A stretch of DNA of 64,000 nt from Colias croceus (lineage: Eukaryota; Arthropoda; Insecta; Lepidoptera; Pieridae). The stretch is from positions 10,480,501 to 10,544,500 of the forward strand of contig NC_059550.1 of NCBI RefSeq assembly GCF_905220415.1, in the 5' to 3' direction. Below, piece after piece: positions 44,789-57,743 of the stretch. Made by a program: the position numbers and the translations under genes. The notes below the pieces were generated by a model that was given only the letters and a program-made list of their open reading frames with translations, searched no databases and was not told the DNA's origin. The first letter of the stretch is position 1; every line of letters begins with the position of its first letter.

Positions 44789-44794
44789 AATAAA
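44789..44794 (+). terminator. polyadenylation signal of the 43928 gene
   Basis: AATAAA lies 94 bases after the stop codon. Confidence 0.65.
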
Positions 44795-45856
44795 TTTATT
44801 AAATGTATATGCAGTTTTATTTATGTCAGCGTGTACGTACAAATTGTTTACGTGAACAAAACATAATGGCAAATACATGAGCTTTTTGCTATTTACGTGT
44901 TACAAGTAAAATAAGAAACGGCATTTACTTGTATAAAGTTTACTAAAGTATTTATTTCCCAATGGCATTTTCTTTGACCATATCACATTAGGTATCATTG
45001 GCGAGTATTTTCACATTGACCAATCAAAGCACCAAAAGGCGACATCGCTCAAATGCTGCGTTCATTTCAAAAGCGCAACTGTTTCCCAAGCGGAAGTTGT
45101 GTTGCAATAACTTCCTGTCATTTATGTTCGGTACTTGAACTATTCGCTATTTTGATAGTAAATACTATTTATTTTATTGTAACCTCATTACTTAGGTTTA
45201 TCATTGTGATTTGTGAATAGTCATATTTATTCTACGAGTATTAATTACTTATATAAGATTTTACGATACTTCATCCAATTTATATTTTAGTTAATGAAGT
45301 AGTCAGACTCAACTCAAACATAGACTTATTTACACAATGTAGTAAATTATGTCACGTGATTGTTATGCAGATAATCGTTCAAATTCATAAAAATATCGAC
45401 TTAACTTTATTTACAGAATCAAATAACATAATTTATAGTACTTACAAGTTATAAGTATCTTATTCTTACGCATTCTTTAGTGCAAAATATTTTTACAAAA
45501 CAGTGGAAAATTTTAACCATATAAATTATTCTACCACAAGTTGCAGTTTTGAGCAGTAATATTAATAAATAATTGATCATGTGAAATAACTTGTAAGGGT
45601 TTATATTCCTAGGGTTTATACCATATTATATACATTAAAAAGTGTATCAAATATATCCATTAGGCATACAAAACACGAAGGTAGGAATATTTAAAAAAAT
45701 ATCTTGACACATTAAATTAGATTATCCTTATTGGTAACATGTTTTCTCGTAAGCAATCGTAAACACGAATAAAGATGTTTTAGCGAGACTCTTCCATAGA
45801 CATAATATGACTCTATCGGAACGTAAAAGTTTAATAAATCGAGTCTATAAATTAAA
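44795..45856. other. intergenic stretch
   Basis: Nothing recognisable apart from short AT-rich frames. Confidence 0.4.
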
Positions 45857-46039
45857 TCTATGCTAATATTAAAAGCTGAAGAGTTTGTTTGTTTGAACGC
45901 GCTAATCTCAGGAACTACTGGTCCGATTTGTAAAATTATGTCGGTGTTAGATAGCACATTCATCGAGGAAGGCTATTTATCATCACGCTAAGACCAACAG
46001 GAGTGGAGCCACGCGGGTGAAACCGTTTAGCGCAGCTAG
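45857..46039 (+). mobile_element. Helitron-like element, family B
   Basis: It starts TCTATGCTAATATTAAAAGC and contains gaacgcgctaatctcaggaa and catcacgctaagaccaacag. It ends cgcagCTAG before T. Confidence 0.65.
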
Positions 46040-48251
46040 TCTACCATAAATCATATTCATACGTTTTACCACTAACCCTGTCCAAGGTACATGCACTGTA
46101 CTTACAAGTCTAGAATGATCTAGTTAACCACAAATAAACCACTCTCTCTTACATAACAAATATTATATATATTATAGAGTGCCATTTAGAGCCTGTACAA
46201 GTCATTTGATGATTAGGCACTTGATTAAATGTTTTCTATTAACAAAAAAATGCTTACAAGCCTTTTAGGGCTATAAAACTAAAAAAAAATAATTGTATAG
46301 AAGCCAATTATTAGACTTAAGGTTTAATATATTATAATAAAACATTTAGATTAATTATTTAGGCCAATTATTTTAGTGGATTGATTTATGAAGAATGATT
46401 AGAATATATGTATTAAATACTGTTTTTTTTTTGATTTCGACTCCACATAGGCTCAACAAAAAAAAAACTATTTTCCATTATTAATTCGTAATTCATAACT
46501 CCAAATGGAGTCAAACCACAAACATAACCTATAATTATTAGCGTTATCAAACTCTATATATCTCATTCTAATATATTTATATGTCAAACTATTAAAGAGT
46601 GAAGGAGATAACAAAATGTAGGTATCGAATTGTATAAAATTTTATCATTTCACTAAAAAAACCTGTCAAAGGCGCCACCGAAGCCTACCAATTTATAACA
46701 TCCTGGTAGTTAGTCATCTCATTAAACTATATTATATACCTACATACATAATTACCATATTATTTGATTAACAACATTCCGATATTATTCAAATATATTC
46801 TAGGATGGGTGTTTTGCGGTATTCAATTAATTAATTTTTTAAAGAAAATTTTTTACTCATTTCTATTTGGAAAATAATGTGCGGTGGTGTAAAGCCGCTC
46901 AAAGAATAGTAATTTAATTTTAAGGAATTTAGGATTCCATGCTCATAAGCTATTAATTTCTTAGTTACAAAAATGTTAAATATGTAACGTAACTGCGAAC
47001 ATCTGGAAGTCGGTGACCTTTTTATTAAAAAGTTTTATTAAATTCTACTTTATATTTACATAATATGAAATCCAGTTTGAGATTCATTTATGTTTTACCT
47101 TCAGAAATATTTCGACCATAGAAACTGTAATTTGGTATAGATATGTATATTGAATATCCTATTAATTTAAATCTAATTTTAATTAGGTATGTGCTGTTTT
47201 TGTCTTCGTATTATTAAAATATTTAAATTTTTCATATTGCGCACATTGACCAATCATAAAGTTATTCTTATCCTATTTGTATGTAACGTAAACATTTAGG
47301 GTTGGTCCATATGAAACAATTAATTGTTACCATATTGGGTCCATGTTATTACTACCTATATTTATGCAGAATCTGAAAGCTAAATAAATGCAGACTATAA
47401 ACGACCAAGATAAGCATGTCCATAGAATGACATAAACATAGAGTTATCATTTCTAAATTCATTTTTATTACAATACATAATGTACGATCCAGCACAAAGA
47501 ACAGGTGTGTGAAAACTTGTAAACCGGTCAATAAACTTCAACTTAATCCAGTCCTGTGGATTGTATTGATTTACGAGGTAACCGCAAAGCCTACGGATAT
47601 GTATCATTGATTATTAAAGAAAATTACGTAATTTGCACACATATCAAATAGACAAGTAAGATACTACTTATGTACTTGTGTATGATTAAACGCTTTGCTG
47701 ATTTAAATATGAAAAAGGAATGTCTATTTTTAGAATGTATAATTTTTTTGTGATTTAATAGGCATCTTATATCTTCTACCCATAGGTATGCAAGATAGAG
47801 TTATTTTACCTGCAACGAAATTCCCTGATTTCGCAGCAGAAAATCTAATAGAATTGTATTAGCAAACATGTCTTTTGAAGCAGTAATTCTTCAATCAATA
47901 ATTGAATATTCATAAAGAATATGTATCAAACAGCAAAATCATGTAGTTAAATCGATTTATAACTAAAAATTTTCTTGAGAGGATTGAAATACCTTGTCAG
48001 CCCACAAAATATGTACATAATTATAATATGAGCTTAGTAACTCTACAAACAAATAAAAATGTACGTAAAATTATAAACTATTTTTGAAGTCGGTTAAAAT
48101 TGCAATATATCAATCTTATGAAGGATAGGTCGTCAACCCAAGGGTTTGGAATACCCAACGGCTCTAGCCGAAATATTCATGTTCTGAATTATATAACTCT
48201 TATAGGATCCTGTTCGGTATTTATGGCCTATAAATAATGTCCTGTGCTATC
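46040..48251. other. intergenic stretch
   Basis: AT-rich, with no gene. A solitary MITE end (tttttgaagtcggttaaaa, near 48080) matches the ends of the element at 9416-9664. Confidence 0.4.
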
Positions 48252-48259
48252 TATATATA
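48252..48259 (+). promoter_or_regulatory. TATA box of the 48331 gene
   Basis: TATATATA lies 79 bases before the start codon. An initiator-like tcat lies about 25 bases downstream and a tcagt about 50 bases downstream. Confidence 0.6.
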
Positions 48260-48330
48260 CGATGAGAACGATTTCGTCATCTCATTGCTCGTGCTCGGCT
48301 CTCAGTGATAGTATCTGTAAAATTAGCAAC

Positions 48331-51300
48331 ATGAAATACTTGGTAAGTTGCTCGTATAATGTGCTAGGATACATTTTATTGCATGTTATAAAAGTTGGAA
48401 TCAATTTAATGTGTAACGAATTTTTGCTTAATCCATTTTTATTAAATGGATCAAATCTTAAGTAACTTAAATTTTAACTTTAATATTGAAATTGGAATAA
48501 TTCTGCAAGAAGATCTGATGCTTAAATTAAGTGCAAATAACATTCAAATTTTATTATTTTTAATGAGATTTTATTAAAATTATAGTTGAATTTAGATTTT
48601 TATTAATTAAAATGTTTTCTTAAAACGTCAACGATGTAATAGCAAACTTTACGGAAGTAATTTTAGCTCTGTAACATTAACAAGGGAATTAAGTTTATAA
48701 AACTATATCTGCTTTTATGTATTTATATTATCACTCGTGTTAACAAAACTTTACTGTAATTAATTATTAGCTTATTCCATGTCCAAATGTATGTCATCAG
48801 ATTATATACCTATTTAAATGTAAAGAATTTCAAGAACAGAAAAGAGAACACCTCAATATTATTTCACTTTCGTCGTAACAAAAAACCATGAACAGGGACT
48901 TCATTATATTCTAACTGTATACTTACACACATAACCTATTTAAACATAATCATAATATATATTTAAACATACCAATTAAAAACTAACCCATTTTCCAGAT
49001 CATCCTAGCCGTCATCAGCGCCGCTGTCGCCGGACCGGTGCGTCCCAAGCGCAGCTTCAACCACTACGAGCCCAACCTCCTGCACTCCTCCTCCCTGCAG
49101 TCCAACTCGCTGCAGCAGACCCAGTACCAATCCACCTCACTCCAGCAACACGCCTACCAACCCTACCAGGCGCAGTACGTGAGCCAGCCTAGTTACAATG
49201 TGCAATCGGTAAGACATTTTGATTGAAAATTAACTTTATACAATAATAATATTTGGAGATTATAACATTGAAAATGTGAAGGTTTGAGGTACTTATATTG
49301 TTGTAAAAAGAAGAGCTAGGGACGTTAGTTACGACTAGAATAAGATAGGCTATCTAACCTTGAAAAAGAAGTTGTTGAAAATAGGCGGATGTAAGAAAGG
49401 AATTGAAAACGTAGTAAATATCAACATCAAAAATGTAATGACGTACAATATACAAATCCTACTTCTATAGGCGTATATCCTACGTTTCTTCACCGCCATA
49501 TTTATATAACAAAAGTGTTATACATTAAAAAAAACACACTTTTCCAATTGATAAGCATTTTACTCTTGAAAATAACGCATTCACCATGACTTCCAATCTT
49601 ATCTTAGGTATATTAAAATTTTATGAGCCAATACTATTTTGTTGTTGACTTAGTGTTACTTGAATGTCCAGTTTTAAAGACATAATTTTCATAATTTGCA
49701 TTAATTAAATGAAACCGGTCAAGAGCGAGCCGGTCAACTAATTACTATGCTCCGTACAAAGTATTTATTATATTTAATTGGTAGATATCAAAAATCAAAA
49801 CACTCAGTTGTGTGATGAAGATGCAGTTCTATAATAATTTCGATAGAATCCTATATAGTATATAGGTATCTACAATCTACATACAGGTATACATGATAAA
49901 CAAAAAAATATTCACAATTATTGAAGATAAAGTTTTAATTACTATGAAAGTCATGTCACATAACTTTCTAATATCACAAGACTTACAAAACAACTTAAAA
50001 CACTACATTGTTGTTGCCTATCAGTTGGAAAAAAAATTCGAAATGGTTCTTTACATTTGAATTGCGGAACCCTAAAAATATACAAATGAGTAGAAAAACC
50101 CAATAATATTTAATTCTCGTACACGTCCACATTTACCAGCGGCCGGTTAATTATTTATTTTGAAATATATTATTATTCTTTTAAGATTTTATGATTAAGT
50201 TTCGGAAATATGTTTAAATTTTTTTAACATTTCGAAGATAAACTTTTTTATATATTATATTACTATTTCTATCGTAGTTACCATAATTTAAGGTAATTTG
50301 TATTAACGATGATTTATTAAACCGCATTAAAGAAATTAATTAAATTGTAGAGCCAGCTTGTTCTGTCTTAAAATCGGATAGTTGCCTACCTACTTGTTTA
50401 TATCGGATCAAAACGAAAGTGTTTTGCAGACTTTTTGAAATAAGGATTCATGAAGGTTACTTTTATTTCTGATTGTAGATTTTGTTTAAAAAAATAACTT
50501 GAATAATTAATTATATACTAGGTTTCCGCCCGCGGCTTCGCCCGCGCAGTCAAAGAAAAACCCGCATAGTTCCCGTTCCCGTGGGATTTCCGGGATTGCG
50601 TCATTTTCCCGGGATAAAAAGTAGCCTATGTCCTTTCTCGGGTATCAAAATAACTCCATACCAAATTTCATGCAAATTGGTTCAGTAGTTTAGGCGTGAT
50701 TGAGTAACAGACAGACAGACAGACAGAGTTACTTTCGCATTTATAATATTAGTATGGATTTATAAGTGGAATTCAATAATTACAATCTTCATATATATTT
50801 TGCAACTAAAAATAAATTTAAATGCAGCAAAGACTGCCGACGAATATCCGCTTATCATAAAAGACACATTTTTCAATATTAAAGTGCTTATTTAATTAAG
50901 TTGGTAATTTCCGATGCCTTACATACTTAGATATTTTTATTTGGATTATTCAGTCACTGATTGTTATTTGTATAATTTATTTTTAAAATAGGAAATACAT
51001 GAATTTCTTGCCAGATACTAATAATTTAAATTTCGGAACCAACATCTATATTATGATTATTTAACTATAAAAAATTATGTTTTTAAAGATAGCATAATTG
51101 AAACTGTCCACTTGTTCATTAAATTTTTTCTCATCATCCTGACTACGAACCGGAAGATAATAAAGCTAATTTTCTCTTTTGAGATTAATATTATTAATTT
51201 ATTATAACAACATAATGAATGCCTACCTTGCCTAAAAATTTGTAAAAGTAGTTGTAAAAGTTTTTAATTGTACAATTTATAGGCGATCATAATCGCCCAT

Positions 51301-51626
51301 AAATTGTAGTTAATCCTAAAGAATTTTAATATCATATAATTGCTTCCTTCTAGTGGCAACCACAACAGACCTACGTGAGCCAGCCAGCCGTATACACCGT
51401 CCCTCAGCAATACACCGTCCAGCAGCCAATCTACGAGCAGCCCATCAGAACCGTGCAGAACATCCAGCCAGTGTACTCCACCGTCCAGGAGTACAGACCC
51501 GTCCAGCAGTACAGACAGATTCAGGAGTACAGGCCCATCCAGCAGTACCAGACGGTGCAACCGATCCAGTCCTACTCAGTTCCTTCTTACAGCAACAACG
51601 CTTGGTCCAGCGACCCTTGGTGCTAA
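48331..51626 (+). CDS. Tyr/Gln/Pro-rich secreted structural protein (164 aa, three exons)
   Basis: Exon 1 (48331-48342) encodes MKYL with donor TTG|GTAAGT. Exon 2 is 48999-49208 (acceptor TTTTCCAG, donor TCG|GTAAGA). Exon 3 is 51354-51626 (acceptor CCTTCTAG). All introns are phase 0. The start MKYLIILAVISAAVAGPV is a signal peptide. PKR follows at about residues 20-22, then a Ser/Leu/Gln part (SSLQSNSLQQTQYQSTSLQQ). Exon 3 is a set of degenerate repeats built on Y-x-x-V/I-Q-Q/E-Y (VQEYRPVQQYRQIQEYRPIQ). YVSQPS in exon 2 and YVSQPA in exon 3 may mark an old exon duplication. It ends SSDPWC, with one Cys. A cuticle or matrix role is inferred. AATAAA is at 51634. Confidence 0.82.
50518..50758 (-). 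mobile_element. Helitron-like element in intron 2 of the 48331 gene, family D
   Basis: On plus it opens with CTAG and gtttccgcccgcggcttcgc, then gggatttccgggattgcgtc, and ends with tttataatattagtatgga, the complement of the 5' TC end. A four-fold AGAC run lies near the 5' end. Confidence 0.7.
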
Positions 51627-51634
51627 TTTATTGA

Positions 51635-52811
51635 ATAAACTAACTTCTATTCGTATGTAAAGTTTTGTCCCATTTTTCCTTGCGTTATTTGGGAAAGATA
51701 GTGACAAAATTAATTACCACGGATTTAAGTTTATTAACTTTAAATGTTTAAGTAAATCATTCGCAATATAGTACTTCAAAATACTCAAGGAATAAGATAA
51801 GAATTTACGGGTTGTAAAAATTAACGAAGACTTACAAATAAATAGACATTATTATATCTGTGTTTTATTTTTTTTCCAATCCTTAAAATATTACCAACTA
51901 GCTGCGCTCCGCGGTTTCACCCGCGTGGTTCTGCTCATGTTAGTCTTAGAGTGATGATATACTTAAATAGCCGATAGCCTTCTATAATATAAATGGGCTA
52001 TAGCCTATAACACCGAAAGAATTTTTCAAATCGGACCAGTAGTTCCTGAGATCAGCGCGTTCAAACAAACTCTTTAGCTTTATAATATTAGTATAAATGA
52101 ATGAAATCCGATACAATATACGTATATTGAAATAAAAAATCAACTTGTGTTAATTTATCACCTACTTTGGTATAAACATTTTAGTGGCAAATTGAGGTAC
52201 GCTTATTTTTTGGCCAATGATTTATGTATCATATTACATCATTACACATTATGTTTGGTATGTACAAAAATGTTCCATCTCACGTTCCATCAAAAGCGTA
52301 ACTTAAAATAAATCACATATAGGAGTTAGGACCCTATTTATAAAAGTAACTATATAGCTTCGTGCCGATATAAAAATAGCTGGATACAAATAGTCTCTAC
52401 GTCCATATTTTAATTTTATTAATTTTTGTGCATAATTTTATAGATGACCAAGAAAATTGGTGTTTTAGACTTTCAGTAAAAAGAAGAAAAAAAGCACACT
52501 TCCGTTCAAAATTAGTTAAGTCGAATATGAAATTAATTAATTTAATCAAATGATATGTTAAGGAAAAAAACAACGCAAAAATTTTATAATTAAATATCGA
52601 TTGAAATAGCTTAGAGAGATATAACATATTTTAAGATCCTGTTCTCAAACTCCTCACTCCGTACATGGCAATATATTTTGATGAACCCAAATCAATAACA
52701 TTTTTTTAGTTATTTAATTATTTACGGCATACGCCAAATATGTATCTATACAAAAAAATTATATTGCTAGAAAAGTAGGTAGTTATCCAAATAGCTAATG
52801 TCCTAGGAAAA
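51635..52811. other. intergenic stretch
   Basis: It holds the family B Helitron-like element at 51898-52100 and otherwise AT-rich DNA with no gene. Confidence 0.4.
51898..52100 (-). mobile_element. Helitron-like element, family B
   Basis: The plus strand starts CTAG, gctgcgctccgcggtttcac, and ends ataatattagtataaatga. It has the full family B body with one small internal duplication around aaatgggctatagcc. Confidence 0.65.
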
Positions 52812-52958
52812 TCCATGCTAATATTATAGAACTGAAGAGTTTGTTTGTTTGAACGCGCTAAGTCAAGAACTTCTGGTCGGATTTTTTTAGGCTGTATATC
52901 ATGAAGCTAAGACCAACAGGAGCAGAGTTACGCGGGTGAAACCGCAGGGCGCAGCTAG
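52812..52958 (+). mobile_element. Helitron-like element, family B, shortened
   Basis: It starts TCCATGCTAATATTATAGAA and ends gcgcagCTAG before T. About 40 bases of the middle (the tcgaggaaggct part) are missing. Confidence 0.6.
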
Positions 52959-53886
52959 TATTATATATACGGAATTCGGATACTACTACCATATTGCTAC
53001 TAATCGACCCGCTTATTTATTCTAATTGGAAAAACACGAAGCAAAATGTATAATATTCACGTAAAATCATAAGTGGAAAATTCTCGTGATATTAAACTGT
53101 AGTAGGCATATACCTACTAATTCGTTGGGAATTAGGATAACTTGATCCATGCTTCAATATACCAAAGGTCGGATTAGGGCTCACACATTCATAAAGATGT
53201 TTCAGAAATGTAGAGATTTCAATGCATTACATAACAGATTATTATAACATGTAAAATGATATTGACTGTATACTTTGAGAAAATAAATTACATTCACTAT
53301 TTCCAGTTTTTACTAAAAGAGTCTCTCTCATTTTTAAATTTGGTTGTAACTTTTATTATCTTTGGATATAATGTTCATTGTTCATCCTTAGTTTATCGAA
53401 CCTATCGGTTCAAGAAATCGTTTAAGCAAAATATTCCCAATACAACGTACAGCTCAAGGTCTTCAAGATATTCCTATATACATGTAATGCATCTTCAGAT
53501 TCGTATAAAAAAGATTAACTGGAGTTTGTTTATGATTGATATGAATACGATTTCTATAATTTCCCAAATAAGAAGTCTCGCTCTATTTTTAAATTATCGA
53601 ATCAGATCATATCGATAAAGCTTATATGGATGCTTATCTAGGAGTTATAAATTTGGTGAGTTTAGAGATCATTATTTTTATTTTATACCTCATAGATCGA
53701 AGCTTTTCTGCTTAAGTTTTTCCAGTAACTATCGGAAAAATGATTTTTGTCTATTTCCCTAATCCGAAGACAATAAACTGGAATAAATCACCTCACACCT
53801 CGATTTGTACAGTAGAAGCAGAAGATCTATAAAAAAATGAGAATAAATTATCTATTTTAGCAGAGGAAATTGTGTGGGTCGGATAG
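52959..53886. other. intergenic stretch
   Basis: A 120-codon plus-strand frame at 53256-53618 is AT-driven, has no domain or signal for secretion, and is not called. Confidence 0.4.
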
Positions 53887-54077
53887 TCCATACTTACTAA
53901 TATTATAAATGCGAAAGTAACTCTGTCTGTCTGTCTGTCTGTTACTCAATCACGCCTAAACTGCTGAACCAATTTGCATGAAATTTGGTATGGAGATATT
54001 TTGATACCCGAGAAAGGACATAGGCTACCTTTTATTGCGAAATATATACCACGGGCGAAGCCGGGGCGGACCTCTAG
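53887..54077 (+). mobile_element. Helitron-like element, family D
   Basis: It starts TCCATACTTACTAATATTAT and has a (CTGT) run and tttgcatgaaatttggtatg. It ends ccacgggcgaagccggggcg and CTAG before T. Confidence 0.65.
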
Positions 54078-54354
54078 TATTATATAAATGTAATTAATGT
54101 AATCAAATTATTAATCGAATATCTCACTATTAATTTGTCACCTATCAATATATTATGTATTGTTGTCGTCTCAAACATAATATTAATTCATTTATCATCA
54201 CTAAAGATATTCAATGAAACATCGTTAATCGTAGTTGAGTATTGATGATATAAGCATTTAATAAACGCGGTAATCAATATCTCTCACCTCTAGGATGTTT
54301 TTGGAATATGTAATATTTAGCTTCATCAGCGAAAATTAATTGGATTATTATTTA

Positions 54355-54530
54355 TTAAGCTATTGCATAGCTTCTATCGCGGGCCTTGAGCGCGGGGACC
54401 GAATCCAGAAATTCCGCGAAAAACCTCTCGCTCCCCACTCCGACAGGCACGGAGGTGTGGCTTGTAGGCATGCTATGCAATAGCTTTGCCGCGGCAGTCC
54501 CCGAGTGCCACACGTCTTTTTTTTTAAATA
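54355..54530 (-). repeat. G+C-rich repeat fragment
   Basis: The segment is open on minus (GTAAAKLLHSMPTSHTSVPV) and its composition contrasts with the flanks. gctattgcatagc (54360) and gctatgcaatagc (54472) form an inverted pair inside it. I read it as a piece of a dispersed repeat and not as a host exon. Confidence 0.35.
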
Positions 54531-54564
54531 AGACCATCTCTTTTACAGCCAAACAATACACATA

Positions 54565-54906
54565 ATCTATAACATAAAAATGATTCTCAAAATATTTTGG
54601 TAAGCGTACCTATAACTCGAGAACGGTTGAACCGATTTCGTTAATTTTTTTTTAATGAAATGAAATACGTTTATTAAGGATACATAAAAAGATACAAATA
54701 ATATGAAACAAGAAACTTAAATCTAACTTAAACATATGTATGCCACAATAGTTCCGCCACTCAGTGCAATACACTGATTTTCAGTGGTTGCCTTAGGATG
54801 CTTTGCTGACAGTGGATGTGTTTTTAATACATATTATATTCCTTGAAGTACGAGGATGGTTCTTATGGAGAGAAAACGTGGACATGTACCACGGGCGAAG
54901 CCGGGG
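54565..54906 (+). mobile_element. Helitron-like element, family C, interrupted
   Basis: The 5' half (tctataacataaaaatgatt, then ctcgagaacggttgaaccga) and the 3' half (ccttgaagtacgaggatggt, then ccacgggcgaagccggggc) match the copy at 7906-8075. About 180 bases of unrelated sequence (about 54651-54829, beginning aatgaaatgaaatacgttta) separate them, consistent with a later insertion of a LINE 3' end. The CTAG end is lost. Confidence 0.6.
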
Positions 54907-56652
54907 CATACATAAATGTCATCCTATTGAACCAGTACAGCTTTGTATCATATTTTAAAATATAGAGCAAATGCTCTATATTTTACGAAAACAATATACA
55001 TTTCGTACAAATGTACGAAACGCATACCTATTTGTACTAGCTTGTTCAACAGAATACTTTTCTGTTAATAAATAGAGCCCTAGTATCAATGGTCTGCCTG
55101 AGATAAAAAGTATGGTAGAGCTCTGCTCTGTAATATTACAATGAAATTTGTAGTTATTGGTATTTTTATTATTAAGAAAGTAAAGAACGATTCGACACGA
55201 ATCCAACTAGCTCTTCATAAAGCTTTCTATCTCTCAAAAATATATATTTGATTCCCAACCAAGATAATATGATACCTGCTTTTGTTAAAAAATGTTGTCT
55301 TCGTATAAAATCCATCGCACGGCATTGCACTCGCGGAAACAACTCGAATAATTGAACGATAATTGAAGTTCTTTGTTAAATTAACCTAACAGCTTAAACA
55401 CGTACATACGAGTTAAAGATTATGATTAAATAAAGCGTTAAAGTTAAGCTCAACCAATCAATAACTACCATTATAAGCAATAAGCAGGCTTGTTTTACAG
55501 CGAGGCTTGATTGCAGTCATCGCTACAATTATTAACGCATTAAACTTTATTGTTTGTCCTCATAAAAAGGCTGTGAACCTTATCAACCTTCAGATCCGTG
55601 AACAATTTGGTTAACTATTTTAATATAATTACCTAGATGTAGTCGTAGAGACAGATCAAAACATACTAATTGGGTAGCTGCGAAGGTGTGGTGTTAAGAT
55701 GTAGGTAGGCTTAGGTAACTTTTATAGAACAATTTTACACAAAAATAAAAAATAAATGAAGGAGGAAATTTGTATTGGATTGAGGGTTGAGGAAGATGTA
55801 GGTGTATATTATAAACAAAAACATTTAATTTGTTCACAACTATAATCGAAATATGCATTTGATATCATTCTCTATCTGCTAAAACAGAGTATGTAGTGGT
55901 TTGTAACACCAGTGTCTAAACTGTAAACTATAAAGTGCTATAACCCACATACTGTTGTACATTATTTGAATGTGTATTGCTTATTTAGCGACATCTACAT
56001 TAGGGATGTGATTTGAATATTTCAAAACCAATTTAATATTATTATTTATATTATGTATAAACAAGTAGTAAATTGGAACTCCTTGATTTACTTAAATATT
56101 ATAATTTGTTAGAAGAATGCAGAAACAACAATAAACGATGCCCGACCTCCACTGTTCACAACAAACCGTATTAAATCTTACAAAATAGACTAATCTGCAA
56201 TATATTAAACCGATGACCCAGCAAACCCACGCAAAATCATAAAACTGGACAAAATATTGCCCAAACGAAATACATTTCTGGTGTAGTACTGAATTTTATT
56301 GACAGTTCGAAGCAAAACAGCGATGAATGCAAAACAAGTGTTTTGAATAGCAGATAAGGGGTCTCCATTAGCGGTAGTATAGGAATGCCCGTGGCATTGC
56401 TCGTAAAATTAATTCAAAATTACATTGTTGCTACTAAATTCTTGCAGTGATGAAAAAGACCAAACTCCAAATCAGAAATATAACCAAAATTAATTATCGG
56501 CTTTGAAATATAAAGTCTTAAAATGTAGACCTATAAAATCTTTTCAAATTTATGTTTTTAAAGTAACAAACAAACACTTACACCTATATTTATATACAAA
56601 AGGATATGATGTCGAGCGCAGTCACGTGGGGAAGATGCCTTATTGAATGCAG
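54907..56652. other. intergenic stretch
   Basis: AT-rich, with no gene or clear repeat. The last 60 bases before the TATA box are G+C-richer (gagcgcagtcacgtgggg) and include a CACGTG E-box near 56622. Confidence 0.4.
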
Positions 56653-56659
56653 TATATAA
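56653..56659 (+). promoter_or_regulatory. TATA box of the 56706 gene
   Basis: TATATAA lies about 27 bases upstream of a gcgtcaaac initiator-like stretch and 53 bases before the start codon. Confidence 0.7.
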
Positions 56660-56705
56660 GCCTGAAGATGCGTCTGAGCGTCAAACACAACCAACACCTG
56701 CCACG

Positions 56706-57743
56706 ATGAGATTCCTCGTAAGTTGCTTCATTTATTACTTAATTTAATACATATAGGAATAGAATATAGAAATTCTGAATCTGAATTCTTGAATGTTAAT
56801 TTTGTTGTAACATTTGCGGATATCATTTTAAAGGTATTGCCAATCGATACACATCTGCCGTCATGTCACTTTACTGGTGCGTGCATGACCCAATTTTTAC
56901 AGCAAAATTCCTTATTTTGTTCTTATATGTTCCTTCAAGCCAATGGCCTAATATTTCTCCAAATAGTACTCTCGTATTCCCTTCACATAAACTGTCATAA
57001 TTCGTAAACAGACATTAAACTTTGACACTGTTGTATCTATCATCGCCAATCAGGTGAATTGCTAAAGTTCAAAGGATTTTCCGCAATTAAGTGTGAACGT
57101 GGGAATTAACTTTTAGATTAATTATATTATTGAAAGTCTTAATTTTCATAATTATTTATTAAACAGGTTGAAAAGGGCATGAGCATGATAGAAAGATACT
57201 TTATGCCAAAGCAAGGCAAGCTTTTCAAGCTGGTTACATTGCTTGTTTCACTTTAAAAATTGTTAAAAAAACATCTTAGCACTTTCGTCGTATTTTGAGC
57301 TATCTGAACTACTTCAACCTTGTTTAGCTTAAATATAACTATGTGCGTACTATAATGTATCCTTTTCAATTAATAGGAACTTTAGTAGTTAGTTTTTCAT
57401 AATCATAATCTGATCTATTAAACATGCTAGCAACGAGCAGAGGGACCTAAACAATTCATGACTATACTATGTCCTGTTATAATAATAAAAATGAGACGCA
57501 TGATGCTCTTTACACATTTCTCGTATACAAATCAACTTCCAGTTGTGCCTCGCATTCCTGGCGCTGGTCTGCGCCGCGTCCGCCAGCCGCGGCTGGTCGT
57601 CCGGCTGGTCGGGCCCCGTGGTGTACTCCGCGCCGCTCGTGTACGCGCGCCGCTACCAAGCCTACCCAGCTTACAGCTACGGCGGGTGGCACGGCGGCTG
57701 GAGCGGCTATAACGGCTGGTCCGGCAACCGGGGATGGTGGTGA
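56706..57743 (+). CDS. Gly/Trp/Tyr-rich small secreted protein (70 aa)
   Basis: Exon 1 (56706-56717) encodes MRFL, with donor CTC|GTAAGT. Exon 2 (57543-57743) follows the acceptor CAACTTCCAG in phase 0. The start MRFLLCLAFLALVCAASA is a signal peptide. The mature peptide (about 52 aa) is rich in Trp, Gly, Ser and Tyr: SRGWSSGWSGPVVYSAPLVY and a C-terminal GGWHGGWSGYNGWSGNRGWW. PVVYSAPLVYA resembles the Ala/Val/Tyr/Pro motifs of insect cuticle proteins. There is no Cys after the signal. ATTAAA at 57794 is the likely polyadenylation signal. An identical exon 2 lies 2,008 bases downstream. Confidence 0.85.

Noticed and set aside
53256..53618. 120-codon plus-strand frame
   Set aside because: AT-rich composition, no domain, no splice or promoter context. 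An open frame of this length is expected by chance across a large AT-rich window.
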